A model generated the notes under the pieces. That model was not told where the DNA came from, did no database searches, and saw only the letters and a program-made list of their open reading frames with translations. The position numbers and the translations under genes were made by a program. A DNA stretch of 64,000 bases from positions 62,001-126,000 of the forward strand of contig ONIP01000003.1 of NCBI GenBank assembly GCA_900317955.1, in the 5' to 3' direction. This DNA comes from an uncultured Bacteroidales bacterium (GTDB lineage: Bacteria > Bacteroidota > Bacteroidia > Bacteroidales > P3). Below, one piece after another: positions 36,643-44,810 of the stretch; positions within the stretch are counted from its first letter, which is position 1, and every line of letters begins with the position of its first letter.

Positions 36643-36982
36643 GCGACAGATTATATTAAGAAAACTTCTATAAATCACCTCGGGTGAGACTTTTCATAAC
36701 ACCGTACAAGAATTGAGATGACCGAGTTGCCATCCAAGGAATTGTTGCAACGCCAGATACGCAAAAGCTTGAAGGCATCCCGCCAGCATTGGGAGAACCG
36801 CTCAAAGGACTAACCCCTAAAATTGTTTTGCCAAATAAGAAAAGAATTGTACCTTTGCAGCGTGAAATTACGAAAAAGTTCGTTACGAAAAAATGCGTAG
36901 CAAAAGAGCACTTTTCAATGTCAGTACTTTTTGATGTATTTACAATGGGGTGAAGAGCCTAGTTCAAATAGCAATTACCCGA
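36643..36982 (+). other. intergenic region with a strong orphan promoter
   Basis: Holds a 31-codon open frame at 36718-36813 (MTELPSKELLQRQIRKSLKA and on) that may be the tail of a lost gene, then a well-formed promoter (listed separately) with nothing longer than 13 codons behind it before convergent genes begin. Confidence 0.5.
36827..36857 (+). promoter_or_regulatory. promoter without a visible gene
   Basis: TTTG (36827-36830) and TACCTTTG (36850-36857) are 19 nt apart, close to consensus. The plus strand downstream has only a 13-codon frame from 36893, then antisense to the DUF4435 gene. It may drive a small RNA or be a relic. Confidence 0.6.
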
Positions 36983-37834
36983 TTAGGAGGGAAGTCGTAG
37001 TATGTTTTGATTATTATTGTTACACCATTGCGCTAATTTGGAATATAAGTATGTCCCACAAAACAATTGAACTGAATAGTTACTAAGGATTGTCTTTTTT
37101 AAATTTTTTTTCAACAAATTCCCACCTTTCCTTTTTTGTATTTCACAATACACACAATCCATCAAATCATGACCATTGGTAATACTGAGTATTTCAACTA
37201 TACTATGGCTGTTCTGAAAGGAATCTAATTCCTCTTGCTTTGCAGTATTATTGGGAGACACACCTTTTACCTTAACAAATAATTTATCACGTTGTCCTAA
37301 TAGACCTTCTTCATATAAAGAAATAGTGTTTAAATTTTTGAAAGCAAGGTTTCGATGGTTATTATAATTGTACCATTTCATATAAGAATAGTCTTTGAGA
37401 ATTTCGCTTAGTTGGTAGATATCTATACCATCGCAATAACTATTATACTCTTCGCCAACAATCTCACCGATACAATGATTCTGACAAATCATTGTTTCAA
37501 GATCATGAGCATCAGTAAAAAACATGGATGCACACGGAGGTGGGTTTAGGTTTGCATTGTTAAAATCAGCATCTCTCAAAGATATGATTCGTGTAGGAAA
37601 TTTTTTTTCAACTTCTGATAAAACAATTTGATGAAAACTAATATTTTTGGGAAGCAAATATACTGCGTCCTCCTTCAAAACATTGCTATAAACCAATTTA
37701 TCATCTGGACCTTCAACTAATACTAAAACCTTATTCCTTAAATCACGGCTTTGGAATAACAGATAAACTTCACTTAAAGCCGCACCTTGGCCATGTCTAA
37801 TAATTTCAGATCGGATTGTATTATTCATTTGCAT
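36983..37834 (-). CDS. DUF4435 TOPRIM-like protein (AriB-like)
   Basis: 283 residues. VLVLVEGPDDKLVY carries the acidic residue of a TOPRIM fold and ISLRDADFNN the D-x-D motif; LETMI follows. The family (DUF4435) includes AriB, the effector nuclease of the PARIS phage-defence system. Two ATGs compete (37834 and 37828); the second makes an ATGA overlap with the ATPase stop, as elsewhere in this operon. The gene is visibly A/T-rich compared with its neighbours at 32-35 kb, which suggests horizontal transfer. The family call is good; the system assignment is inference. Confidence 0.82.
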   Translation of the reverse strand: MQMNNTIRSEIIRHGQGAALSEVYLLFQSRDLRNKVLVLVEGPDDKLVYSNVLKEDAVYLLPKNISFHQIVLSEVEKKFPTRIISLRDADFNNANLNPPPCASMFFTDAHDLETMICQNHCIGEIVGEEYNSYCDGIDIYQLSEILKDYSYMKWYNYNNHRNLAFKNLNTISLYEEGLLGQRDKLFVKVKGVSPNNTAKQEELDSFQNSHSIVEILSITNGHDLMDCVYCEIQKRKGGNLLKKNLKKTILSNYSVQLFCGTYLYSKLAQWCNNNNQNILRLPS

Positions 37835-39129
37835 TGAGATGTCAAATCAAAACACTTCTCCCACCTTTCTCCAATAATTTGAGGTGAATGAGTAGCAATT
37901 ATAGCTTGCCCTTCTGTTAGTTTTAAAATGCGCTCTAAATCATCAATATACTGAAACTGCCAGGCAATATGAAGGGATATTTCTGGTTCATCTATCAACA
38001 GCAACTTATTCTTTCCAAATTCGAACACAAGATAATACAGCATAATTATAATGTTTTGCTCTCCACTTGACAAGTCAGATAATGATATCCATTTGAAATC
38101 ATCAGTCTGTACTCTAATACCCTTCTCCACAGAAAACGATACTTTTTTTGCAGTAAAGCCCTTCCTCTCAATAATATCTGTGAACAATTTTAATTTCCCA
38201 CAAATATCATCTAACTTTTCAAACTTTTCTGAAATGTCTTGAATATATGCAGAAAGTTCATTACCATGACTTTCACTATATTCAGGGATAATAACATTAT
38301 CTATTAAGTCATAAGAATATAGTTCACGAGTTTGTTCAATTAATTTTTTACGTTTCTCTTCATACTCTTGCTGAGTGAGACGTGAAAATGTATCATTTAT
38401 CAATTTGTTTATAAACTGATTATCTTTTTCTTGTGAAAAGGAAAGGAAATCATATTTTGCTCTCCGGATTCTCTGTTTTATCCGTTTTGCAACATCGTCA
38501 ATAGTATAATCTACCATTGAGGTTAAATATTCAGTCTCATCAAGATCGATTTGCTTACTTACTTTGGGTTTGAGAATTCGTTGAGCTTCTATAAACACCG
38601 TAGCTAAAGACTTTATTTGCAAAAGGAAAGCATTACCACTATTTTGCTCCTGAGCTATTATCTGAAGCATTCTTGGATTACGTCTTGCAAAATCATGAAA
38701 ATCTTTAGATGACACTACATCTGACCTCAGCCTCCTACCCTCATAATAACCTATTGACCTTATTGCCTTTCGAACAATTTTACCGTTAATGACAAACTTA
38801 CTTTCAGACTGGTCAACATTTATCCATTTAAATTCTATTTCTTTATTTCCTTCATTCGGTGTGTCTTGCGCATCTGATTCGTCAAGAATAGTCTTAGCCG
38901 TCACAAACAAACAACACCCATCAGCAAGCAATAACTTAACAGATAGAAATGGCAATGAATAAAAATAGAACAAATCAGACTTTGCGAGGGCATTAATGAT
39001 TGTTAAGATAGTCGTTTTCCCGTAGCCATTTGGACCTGTAAGAATAAGATAATTACTCTCTGAATCTAACTGAAAATAATAATTATATCGGCCAAAAAGT
39101 CCTTCTATTTCAAATCTAGACAATTTCAT
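37825..39129 (-). CDS. AAA/ABC-type ATPase (AriA-like)
   Basis: 434 residues. Walker A GPNGYGKTT near residue 33, an ABC signature LSSGEQN, Walker B LLLIDEPE followed by ISLHIAW, and a switch histidine in IIATHSPQ. The long insert between Walker A and the signature is a coiled coil (YEEKRKKLIEQTRELY). This is the RecF/OLD-like class used in defence systems; beside a DUF4435 gene it corresponds to AriA of PARIS. It starts in an ATGA overlap with the HNH gene. Confidence 0.85.
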   Translation of the reverse strand: MKLSRFEIEGLFGRYNYYFQLDSESNYLILTGPNGYGKTTILTIINALAKSDLFYFYSLPFLSVKLLLADGCCLFVTAKTILDESDAQDTPNEGNKEIEFKWINVDQSESKFVINGKIVRKAIRSIGYYEGRRLRSDVVSSKDFHDFARRNPRMLQIIAQEQNSGNAFLLQIKSLATVFIEAQRILKPKVSKQIDLDETEYLTSMVDYTIDDVAKRIKQRIRRAKYDFLSFSQEKDNQFINKLINDTFSRLTQQEYEEKRKKLIEQTRELYSYDLIDNVIIPEYSESHGNELSAYIQDISEKFEKLDDICGKLKLFTDIIERKGFTAKKVSFSVEKGIRVQTDDFKWISLSDLSSGEQNIIIMLYYLVFEFGKNKLLLIDEPEISLHIAWQFQYIDDLERILKLTEGQAIIATHSPQIIGERWEKCFDLTSQCK

Positions 39130-39491
39130 CGTGACATAATATTTGAGAGTTGTTTCTGCAAATTGCTATTCACAGTAAATTGCCCCTCAATAATGACATT
39201 CTCATTACCATTAGACTTTACACTTGCAGTATAAGATGGGTAGTCATCTCCTTTTGAACGATTATTTTGCCACTGCATTGGTCTTAGATTGATTAAATCA
39301 TCCGTACCTCCTTTTGTCTTAGGAAGCACATGGTCTATTTCCCAACCGAAGATACTATCTGTGTTACCATATTGATTCCTCAACATCCATGCGCCACACG
39401 CATCTTTACGTACGGAGTCTGAATCGTACCCTTTTTGTATAAGGCCCTTATTCCAAACTTGTTGTATGATACCCTCATCAAATATCGACAT
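39126..39491 (-). CDS. HNH endonuclease
   Basis: 121 residues from the ATG giving MSIFDEGIIQ; a TTG start 15 nt further up would lie on the -7 box. The HNH core is WEIDHVLPKTKGGTDDLINL then QWQNNRSKGD: the Asp-His pair, the central Asn and the final Asn-x3-Lys. It is the first gene of the operon and overlaps the ATPase by 4 nt, so it is probably part of the same system rather than a passenger. Confidence 0.85.
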   Translation of the reverse strand: MSIFDEGIIQQVWNKGLIQKGYDSDSVRKDACGAWMLRNQYGNTDSIFGWEIDHVLPKTKGGTDDLINLRPMQWQNNRSKGDDYPSYTASVKSNGNENVIIEGQFTVNSNLQKQLSNIMSR

Positions 39492-39503
39492 CTTTTTTTT
39501 TTG

Positions 39504-39511
39504 CAAAAATA
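39504..39511 (-). promoter_or_regulatory. -7 box of the HNH/ATPase/DUF4435 operon
   Basis: Reads TATTTTTG on the minus strand, 12 nt from the chosen start codon, leaving a very short leader. No TTTG at the usual -33 distance. Confidence 0.5.
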
Positions 39512-39563
39512 CGGTTTTTCTTTGAATTGAGAGAAATTATTATTTCATTCTAATATTAATTTG

Positions 39564-39571
39564 TATCTTTG
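39564..39571 (+). promoter_or_regulatory. -7 box of the structured RNA, copy 1
   Basis: TATCTTTG, 75 nt before the conserved GAAGCG of the RNA. In copy 2 the same distance is 76 nt. No -33 TTTG at the right spacing. Confidence 0.6.
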
Positions 39572-39576
39572 CAAAC

Positions 39577-39797
39577 GAAATAACAACTAAATAGACAACA
39601 TATCGGAAGAAAAAAATAGAAGATAAATACATAATATAGAAGCGTTTTCGCATTTCAAGCAGTCCGAAACCTAGGAAATTTCTGACCACAATGCTTACGA
39701 AAGCAGAAGCGCTCGCGGTAATACCGTGAGCTTTCTTGTTAGCATTGTGGGTTATTCCTAGGACCTCGGACTCAACAAAAAGTTCGCGGTTTTTTTT
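39577..39797 (+). ncRNA. structured RNA, copy 1 (about 220 nt)
   Basis: Expected to start about 6 nt after the -7 box and to end in the T-run at 39790-39797. A small hairpin (GCGTTTTCGC, 39641-39650) precedes a long stem: 39662-39667 with 39766-39771, 39670-39677 with 39755-39762, 39686-39695 with 39741-39750, 39699-39703 with 39731-39735 and 39712-39719 with 39723-39730. A one-sided bulge CAGAAGCG (39704-39711) lies inside. The plus strand is the transcribed one: it pairs G with U where the minus strand would have A against C. It shares an identical 17-nt core (39723-39739) with 55203-55219 on the opposite strand. It could also act as a 5' leader of the gene at 39851. Confidence 0.72.
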
Positions 39798-39850
39798 ATG
39801 TCTAAACAAGAAACATAGATTTAGAAGAAACTAACATTAAAATCCTGCCT

Positions 39851-40087
39851 ATGGAAAAGAAATACAAACTCAATTATGACCCGCCTAAGGTTACAATGGT
39901 GTCCTTTGTGGTGGAAAAGGGATTGCAGATGTCGGTTCGGACATCTGGCTTCGAGTTACCCCTCTTTGATAGTGACACATGGGATGGCCCTACATCAAAT
40001 ACAAATGCCAATCGCTTTGGCGATGCCGGATGGAACAACGGTTCCTCTCAGGGTACCGATGTCTTCGGCACAGGTTCATGGAATTAA
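39851..40087 (+). CDS. small protein of unknown function, leader-less
   Basis: 78 residues with no signal peptide: MEKKYKLNYDPPKVTMVSFV then an Asp/Gly/Asn/Thr-rich tail. Small proteins that open with a PPKVTMV-like strand are common just upstream of surface lipoprotein genes in Bacteroidales, but I know no function. It is 38 nt before the DUF285 lipoprotein gene, so they are probably cotranscribed. Confidence 0.6.
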   Translation: MEKKYKLNYDPPKVTMVSFVVEKGLQMSVRTSGFELPLFDSDTWDGPTSNTNANRFGDAGWNNGSSQGTDVFGTGSWN

Positions 40088-40125
40088 ACAATTTATCAAA
40101 TCATCAAACATTGAAAACACATACT

Positions 40126-41859
40126 ATGAAGAAGCAACATATCATTTTCTCGTTCTTTGCAGCCTTGCCGGCCCTCTGTGCCGTCAGCTGCCAGAAAGAC
40201 CAGGATGTCGTCACTCTTAATGCGGTCATCCAGAAAGTCAGCAACGACTCAAAGGTCTATATCAACGACCACACACCCTATTGGCATAATGGTGACCAGA
40301 TAAGGATTAACGATGTCGATTACACATTACAGACGGCAATGGAGAACTCCGCACAGATACCCAATGTGGCAAACAGCACCTCGGGCTACCGTGCTATATT
40401 TCCTGCCGGCATCCTCACCAATAGCAATGCCAATATCAATAGCAGCAGCTCTGTGGCTGTTACCCTGCCTGCAACACAGGTGTTTGAAATGGTGGGCACT
40501 CATCAGCGGGTGGATGTCCCCATGGGTGCCTTTATAGATAGGGGCAACACCTTACAGTTTCACAACCTCTGCTCGGTGGTAAGGGTGTATGTCAGCAACG
40601 CCATCAATGCCCAACTACCCGTTACAGACATCACCATCACTGCTGAAAGCGCTATTCTCAGCGGTACAGGTACCGCCACTATCACTGGCGAAAGCACGGA
40701 CGCTATCACTATCCCCTCTTCAACAGGTTCTCATTCGGTTAGCCTTTGCAAGACAGACAACAACCCGATGAAAACAGTTGAGCCTTTGGCAACAGAATAT
40801 TTTGATGTGATAGTACCTGAATTCTCCACCCCAAGCGATGTAACCGTTACTGTCACGACTCCCACGGGTTATAAGTCTATTCCCGTCGAGGATGCCACTC
40901 TAGCTCATAACACTATTACTACCGTTACCGTCAATGTGGATGAATTGGCCCAAATCATCGCTGCTGAACTTGTTGATGGACCAACATTCAATGCAGCCAT
41001 TCCCCAGAATGCCACAGCGATACGTTTTGAATACAATAATGCCTATGTTACATCGGGTACAACCCTTTCCATAGCCATATCTCAATATCCAATTTATGGC
41101 AATATGAACGGCACCACCTGGGTGGTTTCTACTTCATCCAATAGAATTAACGCCAATACTAACAGTGGCAACATGTTTGACGGCCAAGCACTCACCAGTA
41201 TTGATTTTGGGAACAACTTCAACACCTCTAATGTCACTAATATGTCTGGGATGTTCTGGGAGTGCAGAGATCTGACCAGCCTCAACCTCTCCAACTTCAA
41301 CACTTCCAATGTCACGGATATGTCAAATATGTTCGTTGGTTGCAGCAGCCTGACCAGCCTCAATATCTCCAATTTCAACACTTTCAATGTCACGGATATG
41401 AGATCAATGTTCTTTAATTGTAGAAGCCTAACCAGCCTCAATCTCTCTAACCTCAACACTTCCAATGTTACGAATATGAATGGGATGTTCGTTGGTTGCA
41501 GCAGCCTAACCAGCCTCAACCTCTCCAACTTTAACACATCCAGTGTCACGAATATGTCAAATATGTTCATTGGTTGCAGTGGTCTAACAAGCCTCAACCT
41601 CTCCAACTTCAACACATCCAATGTGAATGATATGCGGTACATGTTCTGTAATTGTAGCAGACTAACAAGCCTCAATCTTAATGACTTTGACATGAATGCT
41701 CTTTCTAATCATAATGGCCAAACCGGTAAATACCAAATGTGTTCAGGTCTCGCTTCTATCTCTGGTGCCTGCGCTATCACTTGTCCTACAGTTATACAGA
41801 CCGAATTGCAAAGTGGCACAGACCTCAATAATAGTATTGTCACATGGTACACACACTAA
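40126..41859 (+). CDS. BspA-type (DUF285) surface lipoprotein
   Basis: Starts at the ATG for MKKQHIIFSFF; the longer open frame upstream overlaps the small protein and is not used. The lipobox is AVSC at about residue 20. A fimbrillin-like N-terminal part (about 25-300) contains beta-rich segments (YINDHTPYWHNGDQIRI). Residues about 364-519 are six repeats of 26 residues (NFNTSNVTDMSNMF, then CSSLTSLNLS) of the DUF285 leucine-rich type found in BspA-like adhesins. Ends before a strong terminator. Likely surface-exposed adhesion protein. Confidence 0.88.
   Translation: MKKQHIIFSFFAALPALCAVSCQKDQDVVTLNAVIQKVSNDSKVYINDHTPYWHNGDQIRINDVDYTLQTAMENSAQIPNVANSTSGYRAIFPAGILTNSNANINSSSSVAVTLPATQVFEMVGTHQRVDVPMGAFIDRGNTLQFHNLCSVVRVYVSNAINAQLPVTDITITAESAILSGTGTATITGESTDAITIPSSTGSHSVSLCKTDNNPMKTVEPLATEYFDVIVPEFSTPSDVTVTVTTPTGYKSIPVEDATLAHNTITTVTVNVDELAQIIAAELVDGPTFNAAIPQNATAIRFEYNNAYVTSGTTLSIAISQYPIYGNMNGTTWVVSTSSNRINANTNSGNMFDGQALTSIDFGNNFNTSNVTNMSGMFWECRDLTSLNLSNFNTSNVTDMSNMFVGCSSLTSLNISNFNTFNVTDMRSMFFNCRSLTSLNLSNLNTSNVTNMNGMFVGCSSLTSLNLSNFNTSSVTNMSNMFIGCSGLTSLNLSNFNTSNVNDMRYMFCNCSRLTSLNLNDFDMNALSNHNGQTGKYQMCSGLASISGACAITCPTVIQTELQSGTDLNNSIVTWYTH
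41215..41682 (+). repeat. six tandem 78-nt repeats in the DUF285 gene
   Basis: Units begin with AACTTCAACAC or close variants at 41215, 41293, 41371, 41449, 41527 and 41605. Each encodes one 26-residue leucine-rich repeat. Unit number could change by recombination without loss of frame. Confidence 0.85.
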
Positions 41860-41890
41860 GGTAAAACCATTCCTGAAAACGACTAAATCT

Positions 41891-41945
41891 TGAAGTGCCA
41901 CTTCGGCTATTCGCTGAAAAACCGAAGAGGCACTTCCTTTTTTTG
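41891..41945 (+). terminator. terminator after the DUF285 gene
   Basis: GAAGTGCC pairs with GGCACTTC (41892-41899 with 41929-41936), with an inner CTTCGG/CCGAAG extension, and is followed by CCTTTTTTT. Confidence 0.8.
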
Positions 41946-42067
41946 CATATCCATTGAGGTCATATCAGGCGTAGTCCACCCGACGGGAAAGCCGACTTCG
42001 CCGAGAGACCGAAGAAGGGTCGAAGAGCTATCACACTCTCTTTAGGTGGGTTTATTCGTTATGTGTC

Positions 42068-42463
42068 GCGTCCCTGTCGGGACGCTGGTTTAGTGGTTGT
42101 CTTAACACGGCACTGCGAGGACTTTGTCCTCTTGTACCGTGTTATGCAAGGTCTCGTCCCTGTCGGGACGCGGGTCTATAGGTTGTCTTGTCACGGCACT
42201 GCGAGGACTTCGTCCTTTTGTACCATGTTATGCAAGGTCTCGTCCCTGACGGGACATGATAGCAGTATGACAGCCGATAGGGCGTCCCGATAGGGACGCG
42301 ATATGCATAACACGGTACAAGCCTATGGCGCAGTGCCGTGATAGCAGCATGACAGCTGGGAGGGCGTCCCGACAGGGACGCGATATGTAAAACACGGTAC
42401 AAGCCTATGGCGCAGTGCCGTGATGTCAGCATGACAATCGGTAGGGCGTCCCGACAGGGACGC
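42068..42463. repeat. inverted array of six REP-like hairpin units
   Basis: Six copies of the palindrome GCGTCCCTGTCGGGACGC or close variants lie at 42069, 42155, 42241 (degenerate), 42282, 42364 and 42446. The first three are 86 nt apart in one orientation and the last three 82 nt apart in the opposite one, so the whole array is itself a large inverted repeat around 42260-42280. Between palindromes is a second hairpin bounded by CACGG and CCGTG. These are REP-type elements of the adjacent REP-associated transposase. Confidence 0.88.
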
Positions 42464-42499
42464 GACACAATAAAGGCACACAACAAGCGTTATCAGAGC

Positions 42500-42950
42500 A
42501 TGAGTTATGTCAGTGCATTGTATCATATCGTCTTGCGCACACACCGCAGCGAGTTAGCTATTGCCGAAGAACATGAGAATGAACTGTATGCCTATATGAA
42601 TGGCATCATCAATAGCTAACGGCAAACTGTACCGTATCGGCGGGATGCCCGACCATGTGCATCTGCTGGTATCCTTGCCAGCCACATTGGCTCTGGCCTC
42701 TTTTGTGAAAGAGCTGAAAGTGTCATCCAGTAAATGGATGAAAGCCAACCCACACTTTCCAAAGTTCACTGGATGGTCGCAGGAGTATGCGGGATTCACC
42801 TACAGTATTCACGACAGGGACAAGATCATCAATTATATTAAGGGACAGAAGGAGCATCACAAGAAGATGACCTTTGCCGAAGAGTATAGGCGGTTTATCG
42901 AGGCCAATGAGGTGGCTATAGACAACCGGTTCTTCATGAAGGATGCATAG
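42500..42950 (+). pseudogene. REP-associated tyrosine transposase (IS200-like), frameshifted
   Basis: The first 39 codons (MSYVSALYHIVLRTHRSE to YAYMNGIINS) end at a TAA at 42617-42619. The product resumes in the next frame at NGKLYRIGGMPDHVHLLVSL. Removing one T at about 42617 would join them. The metal-binding HVH and the downstream catalytic Tyr region (FTYSIHDRDKIINYIKGQKE) are intact. This is the Y1 transposase family that mobilises REP hairpins, and it is flanked by such hairpins on both sides. As written it would yield no full protein. Confidence 0.85.
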
Positions 42951-42952
42951 TC

Positions 42953-43055
42953 GCGTCCCTGTCGGGACGCTGGTCTAGTGGTTGTCTTATCACGGCACTG
43001 CGAGGACTCTGTCCTCTTGTACCGTGTTATGCAAGGTTGCGTCCCTGTCGGGACG
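42953..43055 (+). repeat. two REP-like units downstream of the transposase
   Basis: The palindromes are at 42953-42970 and 43039-43055, 86 nt apart, in the same orientation and almost the same sequence as the first units upstream (42069, 42155). The transposase thus lies between arrays of both orientations. Confidence 0.87.
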
Positions 43056-43200
43056 AATCGTCTTTTTTCTACTATTTTGCTGGGTGCCTATTCTACTTAC
43101 TTTTTGGAATTCATTCCAAAAAAGTCATGTCTTGGCGAGTTAAGAAAATACCTATTGCCCGAACAATAACACTCCTTATTGTAGAACTCCGTTTGGATTG

Positions 43201-44169
43201 TCAGGCGTAGTACTCGGCCACGCTGTCGAGGATGGGAAGGATTTGGTCAAGGGCGGTAGTATTGACCATGGGAATGCGGAACTGCTTGAAGTCGCGAAGG
43301 CCTTTGAAATAGCCGCCGTAGTGCTTGCGCATCTCGAACATGGCAGTGTGTTCGCCTTTGAACTCGACGGCTGCCAGTAGGTGACGGCGGCACACCTCTA
43401 CACGCTCAGCTACGGCTACCGGACGTTCTTCCTCACCGCGCAGCAGGCGTTGCGTCTGCTCAAATATCCAGGGGTTGCCGATGGCACCTCGCCCAATGAG
43501 GATGCCGTCCACTCCATAGCGATGTCGTGCCTCGATGGCTTGTTGGGGTGTGGTGATGTCGCCGTTGCCGAAAATGGGAATGTGCATACGAGGATTGTTC
43601 TTAACCTCGCCGATGAGTGTCCAATCGGCCGAGCCTTGGTACATCTGGGTCTTGGTACGCCCATGGATACTGAGGGCGGCAATGCCCACATCCTGCAGCC
43701 GCTCTGCCAGCTCGACAATGGGCTTGTCGTCGGCATCGTAACCCAGCCGGGTCTTGACGGTAACAGGCAAGTGCGACCGCTTGACGAGTGCTTCGGTAAT
43801 GCGGAGCATTTTGGGTATGTCCTTCAATATGCCGCTTCCCGCACCCTTACCGGCCACTTTGCGCACGGGGCAGCCCCAGTTGATGTCGATAAAGTCGGGT
43901 TCCTGCTGCTCCACAATGTCAAGACAACGCAATAATACGTCCTCGTCGGCACCGAAAATCTGGATTCCGATGGGGTGCTGCGACGGGGTGAAACGCATTT
44001 TGCGGTAGCTTTTTTCTGCCTCGCGGTTCAAGGCCTCAGAGGCGATGAATTCGGTGATAAGAAGGTCGGCACCAAACTCTTTACATAGCTGGCGAAAGGG
44101 AAGATCGGTTATGTCGTCCATGGGAGAAAGCCCAAGGACACAATATTTTCCAAATTCAAGCGTTTTCAT
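43201..44169 (-). CDS. dusB: tRNA-dihydrouridine synthase
   Basis: Reduces specific uridines in tRNA with FMN. The 322-residue protein has SPMDDITDLPFRQLC at the N-terminus, the catalytic cysteine in NWGCPVRKVAGKGAGSG, the SIHGRTKTQMY phosphate region and GVDGILIGRGAIGNPWIF. The dus subtype (B-like) is tentative. It is transcribed from its own promoter away from cdd. Confidence 0.93.
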   Translation of the reverse strand: MKTLEFGKYCVLGLSPMDDITDLPFRQLCKEFGADLLITEFIASEALNREAEKSYRKMRFTPSQHPIGIQIFGADEDVLLRCLDIVEQQEPDFIDINWGCPVRKVAGKGAGSGILKDIPKMLRITEALVKRSHLPVTVKTRLGYDADDKPIVELAERLQDVGIAALSIHGRTKTQMYQGSADWTLIGEVKNNPRMHIPIFGNGDITTPQQAIEARHRYGVDGILIGRGAIGNPWIFEQTQRLLRGEEERPVAVAERVEVCRRHLLAAVEFKGEHTAMFEMRKHYGGYFKGLRDFKQFRIPMVNTTALDQILPILDSVAEYYA

Positions 44170-44180
44170 TATTCAGAATG

Positions 44181-44188
44181 CAAAGATA
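44181..44188 (-). promoter_or_regulatory. -7 box of the dus gene
   Basis: Reads TATCTTTG on the minus strand, 11 nt upstream of the start codon. Confidence 0.55.
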
Positions 44189-44261
44189 CGAAGAAATTGA
44201 AAATTAAAAATGAAAATTGAAACCTTGCGAAGCAAGTATTGAAAAATGAAATCTCAATTAT

Positions 44262-44735
44262 ATGGAAAATAGGAAATTGATAATTGATTATGCAGAGTAT
44301 GACTCGTTGGCGGAGTTGCCAAATGATGCGAGACAATTGATGGAGAGAGCCATGGAGGCTGCCCGCAATGCCTATGCCCCCTATTCCAATTTCCACGTCG
44401 GAGCAGCAGTGCGGCTGGCCGACAATACGATCGTAATAGGCAACAATCAAGAAAATCTCGCCTACCCGTCGGGGCTATGCGGAGAACGGGTCGCCTTGTT
44501 CAGTGCCTCGGCTCAGCACCCCGACCAGCCTGTCACGGCGTTGGCTGTTGTGGGGCTGCACAACGGGGAATACTGCGAGGCCTCCCCTTGCGGTGCTTGC
44601 AGGCAGGTCATGATTGAATATGAACAGAAATACGGGAGAGAAATGACCCTGCTGTGTTACCTTGCAGGAGGTAAAATTCGGCAAATCAGAGGTGCAAAAA
44701 GCCTACTTCCATTCAGTTTTGATACCAAACTATAA
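44262..44735 (+). CDS. cdd: cytidine deaminase
   Basis: Deaminates cytidine and deoxycytidine for pyrimidine salvage. The 157 residues include YSNFHVGAAVRL, GNNQENLAYPSGLCGERVAL (zinc-binding Cys and catalytic Glu in CGER) and SPCGACRQVM with the other two zinc cysteines. Homotetrameric class by length. Confidence 0.93.
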   Translation: MENRKLIIDYAEYDSLAELPNDARQLMERAMEAARNAYAPYSNFHVGAAVRLADNTIVIGNNQENLAYPSGLCGERVALFSASAQHPDQPVTALAVVGLHNGEYCEASPCGACRQVMIEYEQKYGREMTLLCYLAGGKIRQIRGAKSLLPFSFDTKL

Positions 44736-44810
44736 CTATTTTTATTACACAGCAAAATACTGTAATACAGACGTGTACGGTTACTTGCCAAATATTTTTC
44801 GGCAAAAAAG

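Noticed and set aside
36718-36813. 31-codon gene
   Set aside because: Too short to support and no RBS-like sequence; probably the tail of a lost gene.
39662-39771. Integron attC site or rho-independent terminator alone
   Set aside because: Internal helices covary with the copy at 55.2 kb and a promoter with fixed spacing precedes both; no integrase or GTTRRRY ends.
42068-42463. CRISPR array
   Set aside because: The repeats are palindromic hairpins 82-86 nt apart, the sequence between them is also repeated and half the units are inverted. No spacers and no cas genes.
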